This document shows, piece by piece, positions 22,612 to 33,061 of a stretch of DNA of 64,000 nucleotides. A model generated the notes under the pieces. That model ran no database searches, had not been told where the DNA came from, and saw nothing but the letters and a program-made list of their open reading frames with translations. The first letter of the stretch is position 1. Each line of letters starts with the position of its first letter. The stretch is from Gordius sp. MW1 (taxonomy: Eukaryota > Nematomorpha > Gordioida > Gordea > Gordiidae), in NCBI GenBank assembly GCA_964036665.1, contig OZ038530.1, positions 10,876,501 through 10,940,500 of the forward strand. The letters run 5' to 3'. The translations under genes and the position numbers were made by a program.

Positions 22612-22985
22612 AACCATTTGTTAATTCCTCAGTCACTCCAAACTTGTACTTTATCCTCTAGAAACCTCACCTCTAGAATCTGTAAGTTTATATTTTAACA
22701 TTTTTTATAGAAGTAACATTTTTATCTTTATATATTAATATTTTATAATATTTACAGATGGTGCCTCTGCCTCAACTACTGCTCCTCAGTCACTCCAAAC
22801 TTGTATTTTACCCTCTAACATCCTCACCTCTAGAATTTGTAAGTTTGTATTTGAACATTTTTAAAAAGTAACATTTTTATCTTTATATATTAATATTTAT
22901 AGATGATGCCTCTGCCTCAACTACTGCTCCTCAGTCACTGCAAACTTGTATGTTGCCCTCTACCATCCTCACCTCTAAATTATAA
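22612..22985 (+). CDS. 3' end of an unknown gene: three tandem repeat exons
   Basis: Three near-identical blocks are each bounded by AG and GTAAGTTT: 22612-22681, 22758-22838 (81 bp) and 22903-22985, the last ending in TAA. Introns of 76 and 64 bp separate them. All junctions are phase 1, and the spliced frame stays open, reading repeatedly PQSLQTC(T/I/M)LPSNILTSRI, with YGASASTTA between copies. The exon and intron together form the tandem unit, so exon duplication is the simplest explanation. Upstream exons were not found. No family is recognised. It could instead be a tandem repeat that only mimics exons, but the preserved frame across three units argues for coding. Confidence 0.5.
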
Positions 22986-23415
22986 TGAACAAATTCAATT
23001 AATTTATATGTATTAAGTTTTTTAAACTATTATAAAAACAGTGGGGAACTTAAATAATTATTATATATAAAGGATCTTATAATGCCTGATGATCTTAGGA
23101 GTCATGTATTTGGTTTTAATCTTTTATAAGTGATCCAAATCTATATAAATTTAGCTTATAAATTTTGTTTTGCAACTGATAAAGCTGTTATAATATAAAT
23201 AATAATATTGTTATTATTTTAATAAATACATATTTTTAGCCATTAAATAATATCTTTATTGGAAAAAGACATATTAAAACCATGTTTTGTCAAATATCAT
23301 TATTAGCCAGTGAAACAAGAATAATGAATTTTATTTGAAGCAAATGTAAAGTAAAATCCCCACTCAAATGAGGCACCAATACCTATTTTTAATATATTAT
23401 TTAGTTTAAATAAAA
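22986..23415. other. Intergenic, no gene seen
   Basis: AT-rich spacer without recognised content. Confidence 0.35.
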
Positions 23416-23777
23416 TTATAACCAGCACTTTTCATTAATCTTGGCCCATGTACGGTTTATACCAAGATGTGCCCCAAAGCTTTGGCCTACAATAGTTCCT
23501 TCCATACCATTGTGATACAAAGTAAGGATCTGTTTCTTTTCCTCAGAATTCATAACTACCCTTAAATCCTTCTCTAACAAAATAAAAAAGTTTCACTTTA
23601 AGTACCTGTTTTCTGGTTGCAAAATTTTGCTGTTCTTTATACAAACAGAAAATTTCCCTTAACATAGTAACCATTTGATTTCCTAACAAAATAAGTTCTC
23701 TGTTTGCGTGTAAAGATTTCAGGTATAGTTCCATTTACCAGGTACTCTTTAATGTCACCAAAACAATATTCTGCCAT
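23416..23777 (-). mobile_element. Fossil of an integrase-like gene (gypsy/Polinton-type or domesticated), broken
   Basis: Short minus-strand blocks resemble the segment before and within the integrase zinc-binding region: GDIKEYLVNGTIPE, RTYFVRKSNGYYV, RVVMNSEEKKQILTLYHNG and GINRTWAKINEKCW. The source may be a Ty3/gypsy-like or Polinton element or a KRBA2-like domesticated integrase. It is a short broken fragment with no LTRs or other parts nearby. Age cannot be judged. Confidence 0.5.
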
Positions 23778-23795
23778 TCTATAAAATTAATATTA

Positions 23796-23985
23796 ACTAT
23801 ATATTTAAAGATCATATAAACATGATAAGTGTAACTTACTTTTAATAATGATTATATCAATAACTTACTAATAGCTAGATATCTAAAGATCATTTATTGA
23901 TAAAATAAAGTACTAAAATATTATAAAATAACCATATATTTAAAGATCATATAAACATTATAAGTGTTACTTACTTTTAAGAAGG
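23796..23985. repeat. Local duplication of about 50 bp
   Basis: ATATTTAAAGATCATATAAA followed by ATAAGTGT and ACTTACTTTTAA occurs at about 23799-23846 and again at about 23935-23982. Confidence 0.6.
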
Positions 23986-25859
23986 AATGATTTAAATAAC
24001 TAATTACTTTTGATATGTTTTGAACATCTAAATAAAATAATTAAACCTTTAAAGATCATACAATAAGACTTACTTGGAGATGTTTGACAATTCTCACTTC
24101 ATAATTTAAAATAAACGGTAAAGCACAGCGCGTCCTGATTGGTCGAGAAAAAAATATCAGGATCCTGATGTTTTCCTGATATTTTGCCATTTGACCATTT
24201 GTTCTTTGATTTGATACCAAAATTAACGTTATAATGATTGGTTGATTACTTAAGATATATGACATATCATATAAATTTCAGTTGCGAAATTTATGAATTT
24301 TATTGGTTGTCCGTATTATGAACGGTCGTTATTTTGAACAGAAGCGATTTATTACCAATCTAAATCGACCTTGTGAACAAAAAATCGTTAAATGCTTTTA
24401 CTGGGTGAAATTTTGACTCCAATGTAGAACCAATTTGATTTTAGATAAAATTTTTACTAAGATAATTGCTGATCGTATACACATCAGACAAACTCTAAAT
24501 ATATGGTTCATTAAATAAATTGCAAATAAAAATAAATCAGCAAAAAATAAGTATTTGATAATAAGTTATGATTTAACGACAAAAGTATTAGCACACAGAA
24601 TACTATTTAATACTGCAATCTTATATGGACCTTGTCTATCTACGTCTCTATTTATTAAATTTACGCCATTAAATTTGTAGTGTTGCGTCAATTACTATTT
24701 TGCTCGCGGCATATTACTTATGTCTTGAAACTTAATTGACTCATTTACATTACCTTACTACTTCGCGACGTTAATTGACCAATCACACAGACCTCGCATT
24801 TACCACTAAATGTAATTGATTTATTCAATTAATTTGCGATTATATAAAAGCGTTTAATTCACTTCTTCATTACTCTTCGAACTCTTTTCTTTTCCCTCAC
24901 TTTATTATATACTTTAATAAAGAGTCTCCCCCTTTCAATAAATTAAAAAAACCTATTTTAATTGTATAGATGAGTTGAACATAGGAAATCAATGTATAAA
25001 GTAGAGTAAATTAAGTAATCATTTATATATTTAATGTCCATACTTTACATGAAATTAACTTTGTCAATACAGAGCCCATTTAACCAAGTCTTATAACACT
25101 ACCACTTTTTAAAAAATCCGCATATTAAGAGGGGTAGCTATATAGCGCTATAATTAGTTAAAGGCAAAACCTGGAATAAAAAATGAGTCCTTTGTTTTGA
25201 GGAACACTCTATAAACTAATCTCAATTAATTCATACATGTTTCTATTTAGTGCATTTGTTAATAAATTACATTTTAAACTTTTTTCTATTCTTGAGTTCT
25301 TAAGAGACCAGTTAGATGTAAATAGTCCTTAAAGTAAGTTCCTATTTTGGAAAACTGTAATTATTTTATTATTATAATAACTTTCTAAATAAGGATAGAG
25401 TCACTAAAATTTACAAACACGTAATCTAAATATAAATGTGCTTGCTACAAATATATAACTTTTGTCTAAGTAGATGGATTATATTTTTGTTAAACCTTGT
25501 CAAACGCTTGATTTGGGAAGAAGGTTATATGTATTTAGCATCGTCTTACAAGCCGTCTACTTCTTAAATATTGGTAATTTAAAATGGTATTAACTTTAAA
25601 AGTTTCTATCGTTAATGGAATTAATTAAAGGTGTAGAGATAAACCTATTGAATTCAAATAACGCTGGTCTACAAAAAAAACATCTTGTTATCGGACCTAA
25701 AATTCTGATAGAGAATTTTGCCCTGAACATTAATCTAATTTTAGTTTTTTTCCAAAACTTTCAGTGGTTTAGGCAGGCTAGGTTTAAGATGTAAAAAAGC
25801 CCATTTGAGCCTTTTTTGAGGGTAAATTGCTACGGCATTTTTTATTTATATTGAAAAAT
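23986..25859. other. Intergenic, no gene seen
   Basis: A 14-bp palindrome ATCAGGATCCTGAT lies near 24157. A TATATAAAAGCG near 24841 looks like a core promoter, but no gene follows that I can recognise. Confidence 0.3.
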
Positions 25860-26130
25860 AATAATAAACTCGGGCCTTCGGCCCTCGTGGGAAGGAGGAG
25901 AAGGGAAGGGAAGAGGGGAAGGGAAGGGGGGACGACTCATCTGTACATCGTATAAATGTATCATATTTGCTATGCAATTTATGGGCGAGAAAGGTGGGAA
26001 GGGGCGAGAATGCCTATAGGGGGGTATTAAATGCCTAATGATTAATTAATTATTTATAAAAATTTTCCATTATAGGCAAAATGTAATAAAGGCAAAATGT
26101 AATATAGGCAAGGGTTAGGGTTAGATTTAG
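25860..26130. repeat. GC-rich hairpin and purine block, copy 1
   Basis: A hairpin GGGCCTTCGGCCC is followed by a long GGGAAGGG purine run, then TTGCTATGCAATTTATGGGC and GGGGCGAGAATGCCTAT. The same succession recurs at 61826-62130, so it is a mobile or dispersed unit. No coding content. Confidence 0.6.
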
Positions 26131-26187
26131 TGTTTGCATCTAGTTGCGTATTACATTAGTTTTTATGGCCTTTAGTGATTATGGGTC

Positions 26188-27778
26188 TAACAAACATTAT
26201 ATTATAAAACAACACAATGTTAAGAATTTGCAGAATTGTTGGGAGAAATTTTTTGTTGAATTTGAACAATTTGTAATTAAAAAAATCAAAAATTTGGCCA
26301 ATGGTCACTTTTTCTCTATTGGTCAGTACCAACAGATACTCTATAAGTCAATGATAGCCAAAAAAGCGGAAAAAAAAATTTTGATGCTTACTTTGGCCAA
26401 TGGTCATTTTTTTCCATTGGTCAGCAGCCAGCACACGGTAAAAGTGGATATAAATTCATAAGAGTAAAAAAAAACGAAAAAAAAATTTTCGAATCACATT
26501 TTGGCCAATGGTCATTTTTTTCCATTGGTCAGCAGCCAGGACACGGTAAAAGTGGATATAAATTCATAATAGTCAAAAAAAAACGAAAAAAAAGTTTTCG
26601 AATCACATTTTGGCCAATGGTCATTATATTCCATTGGTCAGCAGCCAGCGGACGGCCAAAAAGTCATAATAGCAATGGTAGGAACAGGAACAATCATAAT
26701 AGTCAAAAAAAAACGAAAAAAATAATTTCGATTCACATTTTGGCCAATGGTCATTTTTTCCATCGGTCAGGAGCCACCGCACGGCCAAAAAGTCATAATA
26801 GCAATGGTAGTAACAGGAACAATCATAATAGTCAAAAAAAAACGAAAAAATAAACTCGGATTCACATTTTGGCTAATGGTCATTTTTTTCATTGGTCAGC
26901 AACCAACGGACGGCCAAAAAGTCTTATTATCAATGATAGTAACAAGAACAATCATAAGAGTCAAAAAAACTCCGGGATTCTAACCCAAAAACTAGTTAAA
27001 TTGCATAGCAATTAAAAGTAAACAACTTTTATTTATGTTAATTATATAACATTGGTCAGCAGCCAGCGGACGGCCAAAAAATCATAATAGCAATGGTAGA
27101 AACAGGAACAATCATAATAGTCAAAAAAAAAACGAAAAAAAAAATTTCGATTCACATTTTGGCCAATGGTCATTTTTTTCATTGGTCAGCAGCCAGCGGA
27201 CCCAAAAATTCTTATTATCAATGATAGTAACAAGAACAATCATAAGAGTCAAAAAAAACTCCGGGATTCTAACCCCAAAACTAGTTAAATTGCATAGCAA
27301 TTAAAAAGTAAACAACTTTTATTTATGTTTATTATATAACTAGTTAAATTGCATAGCATTAAAAGTAAACAACTTTTATCTATGTTTTTATTTAACAAAA
27401 ACTAGTTAAATTGCATAGCAATTAAAAGTAAACAACTTTTATTTATGTTTATTATATAACTAGTTAAATTGCATAGCAATTAAAAGTAAACAACTTTTAT
27501 TTATGTTTATTATATAATAAAAATTTAACAAATCTTATATATAACACACCGAGGGAGATAGAGATGAGGGGTGGGGCACCTCTTATGCATTAATTTAAAA
27601 AATAACACAGCGAGGGAGATAGAGATGAGGGGTGGGGCACCTCTTTCTCATGCATTAATTTAAAAAAGCGATAACCTAATATACCCACTGCAAATAGATA
27701 GGAGGGTAACGGACGGACGGACGGACAGACGGACGGACGGACAACAAAAAACGAGCCCATAAATTGCATAGCAATTAA
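26188..27778 (+). mobile_element. Composite satellite-bearing element, Helentron/pearl-like, copy 1
   Basis: It starts at TAACAAACATT, where homology with the copy at 62281-63369 begins, and ends at ACGAGCCCATAAATTGC followed by ATAGCAATTAA. It contains about eight tandem units of roughly 97-130 bp, each with an inverted pair CCAATGG and CCATTGG (26290-27200). Five units of about 60 bp carrying TTGCATAGCAATTAAAAG (26985-27530) follow, then two 60-bp units with GAGGGAGATAGAGATGAG, and a (CGGA)n tract at about 27711-27752. The end holds a perfect AATTGC/GCAATT hairpin. Central minisatellites, an ACGG microsatellite and a terminal hairpin are the layout of pearl and HINE/DINE-1 elements. That class assignment is inference. 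Confidence 0.65.
27711..27752. repeat. (CGGA)n microsatellite
   Basis: About ten tandem GGAC units with one interruption, just before the terminal hairpin of the composite element. Confidence 0.85.
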
Positions 27779-28059
27779 TACTCCTGTAGATTAAAGTTTG
27801 ATTTAAAGGCCTATTCTTTTCATATTTTTTTCAGCTTTATATTTAAATTTATTCGCGTTTACGTGCTTCCTCTAATTTGTCCCAATATGTCTAAAGAAAG
27901 GAGTACATTAGATTACATACTATGTACGCGTTGTTTACTATTTGTATTACCTTTTCCAATGAATCGAAGAATATGTCTTTCTCTTATTCCATACACTCAA
28001 TTTGGGGAACATACGCGCTAACAGTTAGGAGGCTCCCTTGATCTGCAATCTTCACCCGC

Positions 28060-28330
28060 ATTAACCTGTCCTAACAACATTTGATTTCCACCACCTTGTC
28101 CTTGAACAATTCGCTTAAAACGATATGACCCGGTTTCTACAATTTCGTAACACACTGTAGTATAGTTTGTATCCTTCTTCTAACTCACGAACTTTGGTTC
28201 CGTTCCAATTAGTCTCTTGTAGGCAGGCGATGTGTACTAGTTCTCTTTAGCATGTGTGCAACATCGATGCTCTTTGCCGTCAATATGCCCACATTCCAGC
28301 ATGTTATCCGCCACCTAAATTCCTTAACCG
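28060..28330 (-). mobile_element. LINE endonuclease fragment (RTE-like)
   Basis: The minus-strand translation gives WNVGILTAKSIDVAHMLKR, then further blocks in other frames ending VLSELFKDKVVEIK. This is the start of the apurinic-type endonuclease of RTE-clade LINEs, the family often annotated as craniofacial development protein 2-like. Stops and frame changes break it, and no reverse transcriptase follows. Confidence 0.65.
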
Positions 28331-28590
28331 CCTTGGACGTGAGTCAGGCGGTAACCCTAGTGTATTTTTCACATTGCACTGGCGGGTTATGCAGTGAGCG
28401 TCGTTTGTGGACGACGCCTTAGTTTTCTGTTTTAAAGTTTTGTTTGAAACTCTCATGATTTTGGAATTGGTTTTTATAGCCGGTTTCCGACCTAACGTCA
28501 ACCCTCCACTTATTCCACACGGACGTGGGATTGTCGTAGGTAGTGTTAACCTTCGTTTATCCTAAATATAATAAATTTTATAACATACTT

Positions 28591-28726
28591 TTTACGGGCT
28601 GGTCTTATGTTTATGTCCGGCCCGAGCTCGGTTATATTACGGCCCATCCATGCCCGGCCTAGTGTTTTATTTTAAAGCAGAAGCCCGTCCAAGCCAGGCC
28701 CGCGGGCCGGACCACACAGGTCTCTA
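28591..28726. mobile_element. Fragment of the TAGAGACCTG hAT family
   Basis: GGCCCG-rich sequence ends in CAGGTCTCTA, matching the right terminus of the element at 16691-18063. The left part is absent. Confidence 0.7.
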
Positions 28727-30368
28727 TTTAAGACATATTAGACCTGGATTCAACATAAAAACAAGAATAATCAATAAAACATCTTAAACTAAACAAATTC
28801 ATTATTTCCTCCACATGAAGAAGACGTGGTTGTTGAATACACAAGCATGATATTTTTGAATCTTAAAAGATGGGAAACATAATTAGACCATACATGCTTT
28901 GATACTAACTCAATTACATAAATGATCATAGTAATATCCCATTCAGTGCCCCTTCGAGCGCCTATCCTTGGTAAATCATTATTCAGTGAAAATGCTAATG
29001 CTTATTAGTTGATAATCAAAGATAATATCCTTTTACAATCGAATCACCATTTAATTTGCAAATTTTTATATTCAAATGTGTTAAAACCTCGAAAATGATG
29101 TTTCAATAAATCCTGGAAAAATTTACATGAGGGATTAAATATATTTAGTTCTTTAGATCAATACCTGAACTGTATTTATTAAAATTGTAGTATTATAATT
29201 AAGTGTCAAAATATATCATTGTAACTTCAATTTTTACCCCGCTTAACTACTTTCCTCTTTTAGGAATTTTCCATTGGATCTAAATTGTGGAAAAATCCTT
29301 GGTTTCTAAACTATAACACTAAAATTTCCATACATTGGGGGGGGGGGGTGGAGTATTTATTAAGTACAGACAATCCTTTCAATATAAAGTTGGTATATAT
29401 TTATGTTTTAATGAAATTGATTAAAAAAGACAAGGAGAGAATGGGTTTTAATATCTCAGACCACACAGGGACCCTTTATTATAATGACAAAAAAGTAGAG
29501 AATGATAGCACGCATGCCGCGCCATTTGATAGGAAAAAAGTGTAGCCACCTTAGAATTAAATGCGCTAATAGTAAAGGCTTTGAGCATCTTCTACGGAAT
29601 TGTTAATTTTATTGCCCTTTTTATATATTTTTATTTTGTCTTTAATGATGAGCCTTTGTGGCCAGATAATGTATTAATTTAATTTTTTTAAGATCTACTA
29701 TTAAATTCAAAAAAATAATAGATAAACTTTAAAATTATTTTTTTTTCTGAAAGACTTTATCCTCTAAACAAATTTCGAGCAATCAGTACAAATTTAATAG
29801 GCATTCTCACACATGAACGTAAATAATCGCATTGCATAAGTCGCAAAAGGTTCTGTAACACTTTTATATAGGGGAGGAATTTTAACCTTAAAATCATGCT
29901 ATTAAATATAATTTGTTACATTATATTTTTTGCACAACTCTAAAAAAATGAAGAAAAAAGGTCACATATCAAAAAAAAATTATTTGTGACATATACGACG
30001 AATGTTATTATAATAAAACGTTGTCATAAGATTTTTTAACTGACAAAAAATGAATATGAGCAAAACAAATCTTTGCATAAAAACCCGGGAGCAAACAAAC
30101 TGTCTTGTTTTTTACAAATTAGGGAGTGTACTGTGGAGGACACGGTTTTTAGGAGAAATTTTAATAATCTCCCTCCGGTACTTTTTACTTTTCGTTTGCT
30201 AGAAAAAAAATATATATTTTTGGGAAAATGCAATTCCAAGTATTATTCTTACTCAGCAAACTAATCTCCTTTGTAAATAATCTATTAACATACAGCTATA
30301 ACCGAAACTTTAATCAATATTTAAACTTTAATCAATATTCCTGTTAGTTAGATCAAATTCTTATAAAC
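28727..30368. other. Intergenic, no certain gene
   Basis: An 86-codon open frame at 29285-29545 crosses a long G run and has no recognised domain. I do not call it a gene. The rest is AT-rich. Confidence 0.35.
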
Positions 30369-30376
30369 GCAGTTAT

Positions 30377-31340
30377 CAGGCGCCTAGCCAGGATTTTCTC
30401 CGGGGGGGGGGGGAAATTTCCAAAAATTGTTGATAACATTTTTATTTCAACATCAAAATTATAAGATAAAACATAGAAAGTCATTATAAAATAATTTTAT
30501 ATTTTTTTCCCCAGCGTCTTCTAGAGTAGGAGCTAATTCCCCATGAATCGCTAATAAAAGTCTCAATTCATTTAATCTATTCAAATGACATGAAGTTTTA
30601 ATTGAAATGTTGTCAGAAATGGAAGAGAAACCAAATAAGGAGAAATTGAAGTAAGCTAGTCTGATCAGTTGCAACCAGTTGCAACAGAAGCTGCAACTTT
30701 GCTCACTTCTCTAGGACAATCTGAATATATTATGCAAGCAATTGCAAAAAAGGACCTAGATCTTCAGCAAGTCAGACAGTTAGCAGAAACTTTAGTAATA
30801 GTAGTCGAACCTAAGGCTAAGTTGTATGATTTTGAACTTAAGAAACCTCGATATGCAAAGAAAATGAACGGTTTTTAGACAAGAAACAAGTTTTGGCAAA
30901 TTTCCAAATAATAATTCCTCCGAATTCTTTGATAGTTTTGCCAGAAACGCGAGTGAAAATAAATAATAGAAGGATTTCGTCCAAAATATTGTAATCTTTG
31001 CCCAACATCACAACTCTTCTTTACCTATTAGCTTTTATATAAGGAATATTATGTCAAAAAATAGATTAAATGGATTGGCCCTTTTTTATAGCATTTTTAT
31101 TTCAACATTAAAATTAAAAAAAGAGAGTCATTATAAAATAATTTTATATTATCTTTTTCCCAGCGATAATATCTCAAGATCTTCATCTGGAGTGGGAACT
31201 AATTCTAATAAATTGCATAGCAATTAATAAGTGTCTTAATTGGTCAGTTACGTTGCACAACTATAAAATATAAACTTTAGATCTAAAATAATTTTTTTTT
31301 CGGGGGGGGGGGAGGCCCCCCCCCCGCATTTACACCATTG
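30377..31340. mobile_element. hAT non-autonomous element, CAGGCGCCTAGCC family
   Basis: The left end is CAGGCGCCTAGCCAGG and the right end GCATTTACACCATTG. A perfect 8-bp duplication GCAGTTAT flanks it (30369-30376 and 31341-31348). At 964 bp it is longer than its relatives and contains an internal repeat: the segment around 30483-30530 is repeated in part at 31133-31190. A 69-codon frame at 30669-30878 has no recognised domain. A TTGCATAGCAATTAAT word at about 31212 matches the terminus of the composite element at 26-28 kb. Confidence 0.9.
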
Positions 31341-31821
31341 GCAGTTATAATTCTCATCACTCATCATACATACTTTAATTCACTTTCACATTATTTGCCC
31401 ATTTGTAAATGATTTATGTGTTTTAAGACAAACAGCTTTCTTTATGCTAGAACTTAGATTGACTTCAGGCTTATTTTAGCTACAAATTAGAAAAAGATTT
31501 AGAGGATATTTTATTTTTGCGTATAATTTGTCTCCCGGGCAATAAATTTTTTTGTATGCGGGAGAACAAAGTTATGTAAGATGATATTTTTATCTTAAAA
31601 AATGTGACAAGTTTTTGGCTCGCTTTTAAAGAGTTTGGCATTTTACCTTTTCACAATTTGCATATCAACCCCCCCCCTCTCCATGAAGGCTCATTATAAC
31701 TATGTGTACTACAAAAAAGGTAACGAATTGCAAAACACTTTTTAATCTAAGCTTCTCCTTCTCTCGCTGCGTTGGTTTCCAGCAGCGTACTGTGGTCGTT
31801 ATATTACTCATATAATATGAC

Positions 31822-31945
31822 AATGGGCGTAGCCAGCTTTGGAATTAAAGGGGGGGGGGGAGCATAATGATTTGGGGAGGGGCAAAATGATCATTTTTTG
31901 GATCTTTTAGGGGGGCAGCTGCTCCCGCCCTTGGCTAGGCCCATG
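31822..31945. mobile_element. GGCGTAGCC-family MITE at the 5' edge of duplication unit A
   Basis: It begins ATGGGCGTAGCC and ends GGCTAGGCCCATG, with a G run and the usual core. The right 40 bp are also present at 51909-51955 at the start of unit B, so the duplication boundary falls inside this element. No clean target duplication seen. Confidence 0.75.
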
Positions 31946-32689
31946 CAAATCTATATATATAAATATTCAAAATTCTATACCTTGTTAGAATTCATTTTTG
32001 ACTCACTTAGCTTGTGATGCCTAAATTCAGAAGATTAATATTCAAATAAAAATATTCAGCCGCATCCACGTCGAGTTATGGCTTAACATGTGCAGTTTTT
32101 GATGATATAGCTAAAAGATATAATGGGACAATTAAATGACAAATTTAAATTTGCTTAAAGTTCTATGATATTTTTCCGATACAACGATGGTAAAATAGCT
32201 TACTACTAAGGGGTAATAGCGAGGAAAAATTTTACCCAAAATTTCTTTTTCTCATAATTTTAAAAATACCATTTTTTCAATGCTAATGATAATGCCACAA
32301 AATTCATACCATATATTTATTAGTTTTATACCTTTTAAACTACTAATACCCATATCAACAACTAAATTGGCAAGAGGAGATCAATATGGTGAATCTAATA
32401 TGATATTTAAAAAAACATCATAGTTATGTCTTGCCAATTTGCCACATAACACATTTCTTACCAATGTTTTTGATTCCTTTGAAACCCAACACACCAACAA
32501 ATCGCCAATTCATCGATGGATCTATTTATTTCCAATAATCAATAATGCGAAATCAGTAGTATGTAAATCAGGGATATTGGTAACGGGCGTAATAGCTTAA
32601 CAATAAAATGACCCAATATTTAAACATGTTTTCTTTGATTTATCGATTTTTCCGATCAAGCAATTTGGTAGTTTCGTAACATTCCGTCA

Positions 32690-33061
32690 AACACGCGTGA
32701 TTTTTACGGAATATTACGATATTTACACTCTGGTTTATACACAGTCGCGCGCGTGTAATAAACAAACACACCCCCTCCTTTCCACTAACTGAGTAGTGTA
32801 TTTCGTCATTCGTATTTTCGTCAGTCTCTTTTTTATAATCTCTGCTACAGATATCAACCTAATCACTAACAAAAAAATCCATTTTTCGGAATATATTTAA
32901 GGCTTATTTTAAAAATTTAGCCTAAAAAACTCCCTAAAAATTCAATTTCTTGGCTTCCCACGGGCTCACCGTTAAGCTGATCTATTTCAGCACGTTACCA
33001 AACATCGATCGATCTCATTACAATCACTTACTACCGATATGGATCATATAATTTAAATTAA
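32690..33061 (+). promoter_or_regulatory. Conserved upstream region of transporter copy A
   Basis: The block around 32715-32770 (ACGGAATATTACGATATTTA and a CGCGCGTGT word) and the last 120 bases before the ATG are almost unchanged at 52705-53064, while sequence farther up carries more differences. This is consistent with a shared promoter and 5' leader. The transcription start is not determined. Confidence 0.4.

Noticed and set aside
26144-26983. Open frames with repeated NSNGSNRNNHNSQKK-like peptides
   Set aside because: They are translations of the satellite units, appear in two frames, and have the same period as the DNA repeat.
26285-27530. Possible CRISPR-like array
   Set aside because: Repeats are long, imperfect and contiguous, without unique spacers, in a eukaryotic context. 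They are tandem satellites.
29285-29545. 86-codon frame with a long G run
   Set aside because: No recognised domain. The G run is typical of local transposon ends. No splice or homology support.
30669-30878. 69-codon frame inside the hAT element
   Set aside because: It looks somewhat protein-like but matches no transposase motif I know and is short. Left as part of the element.
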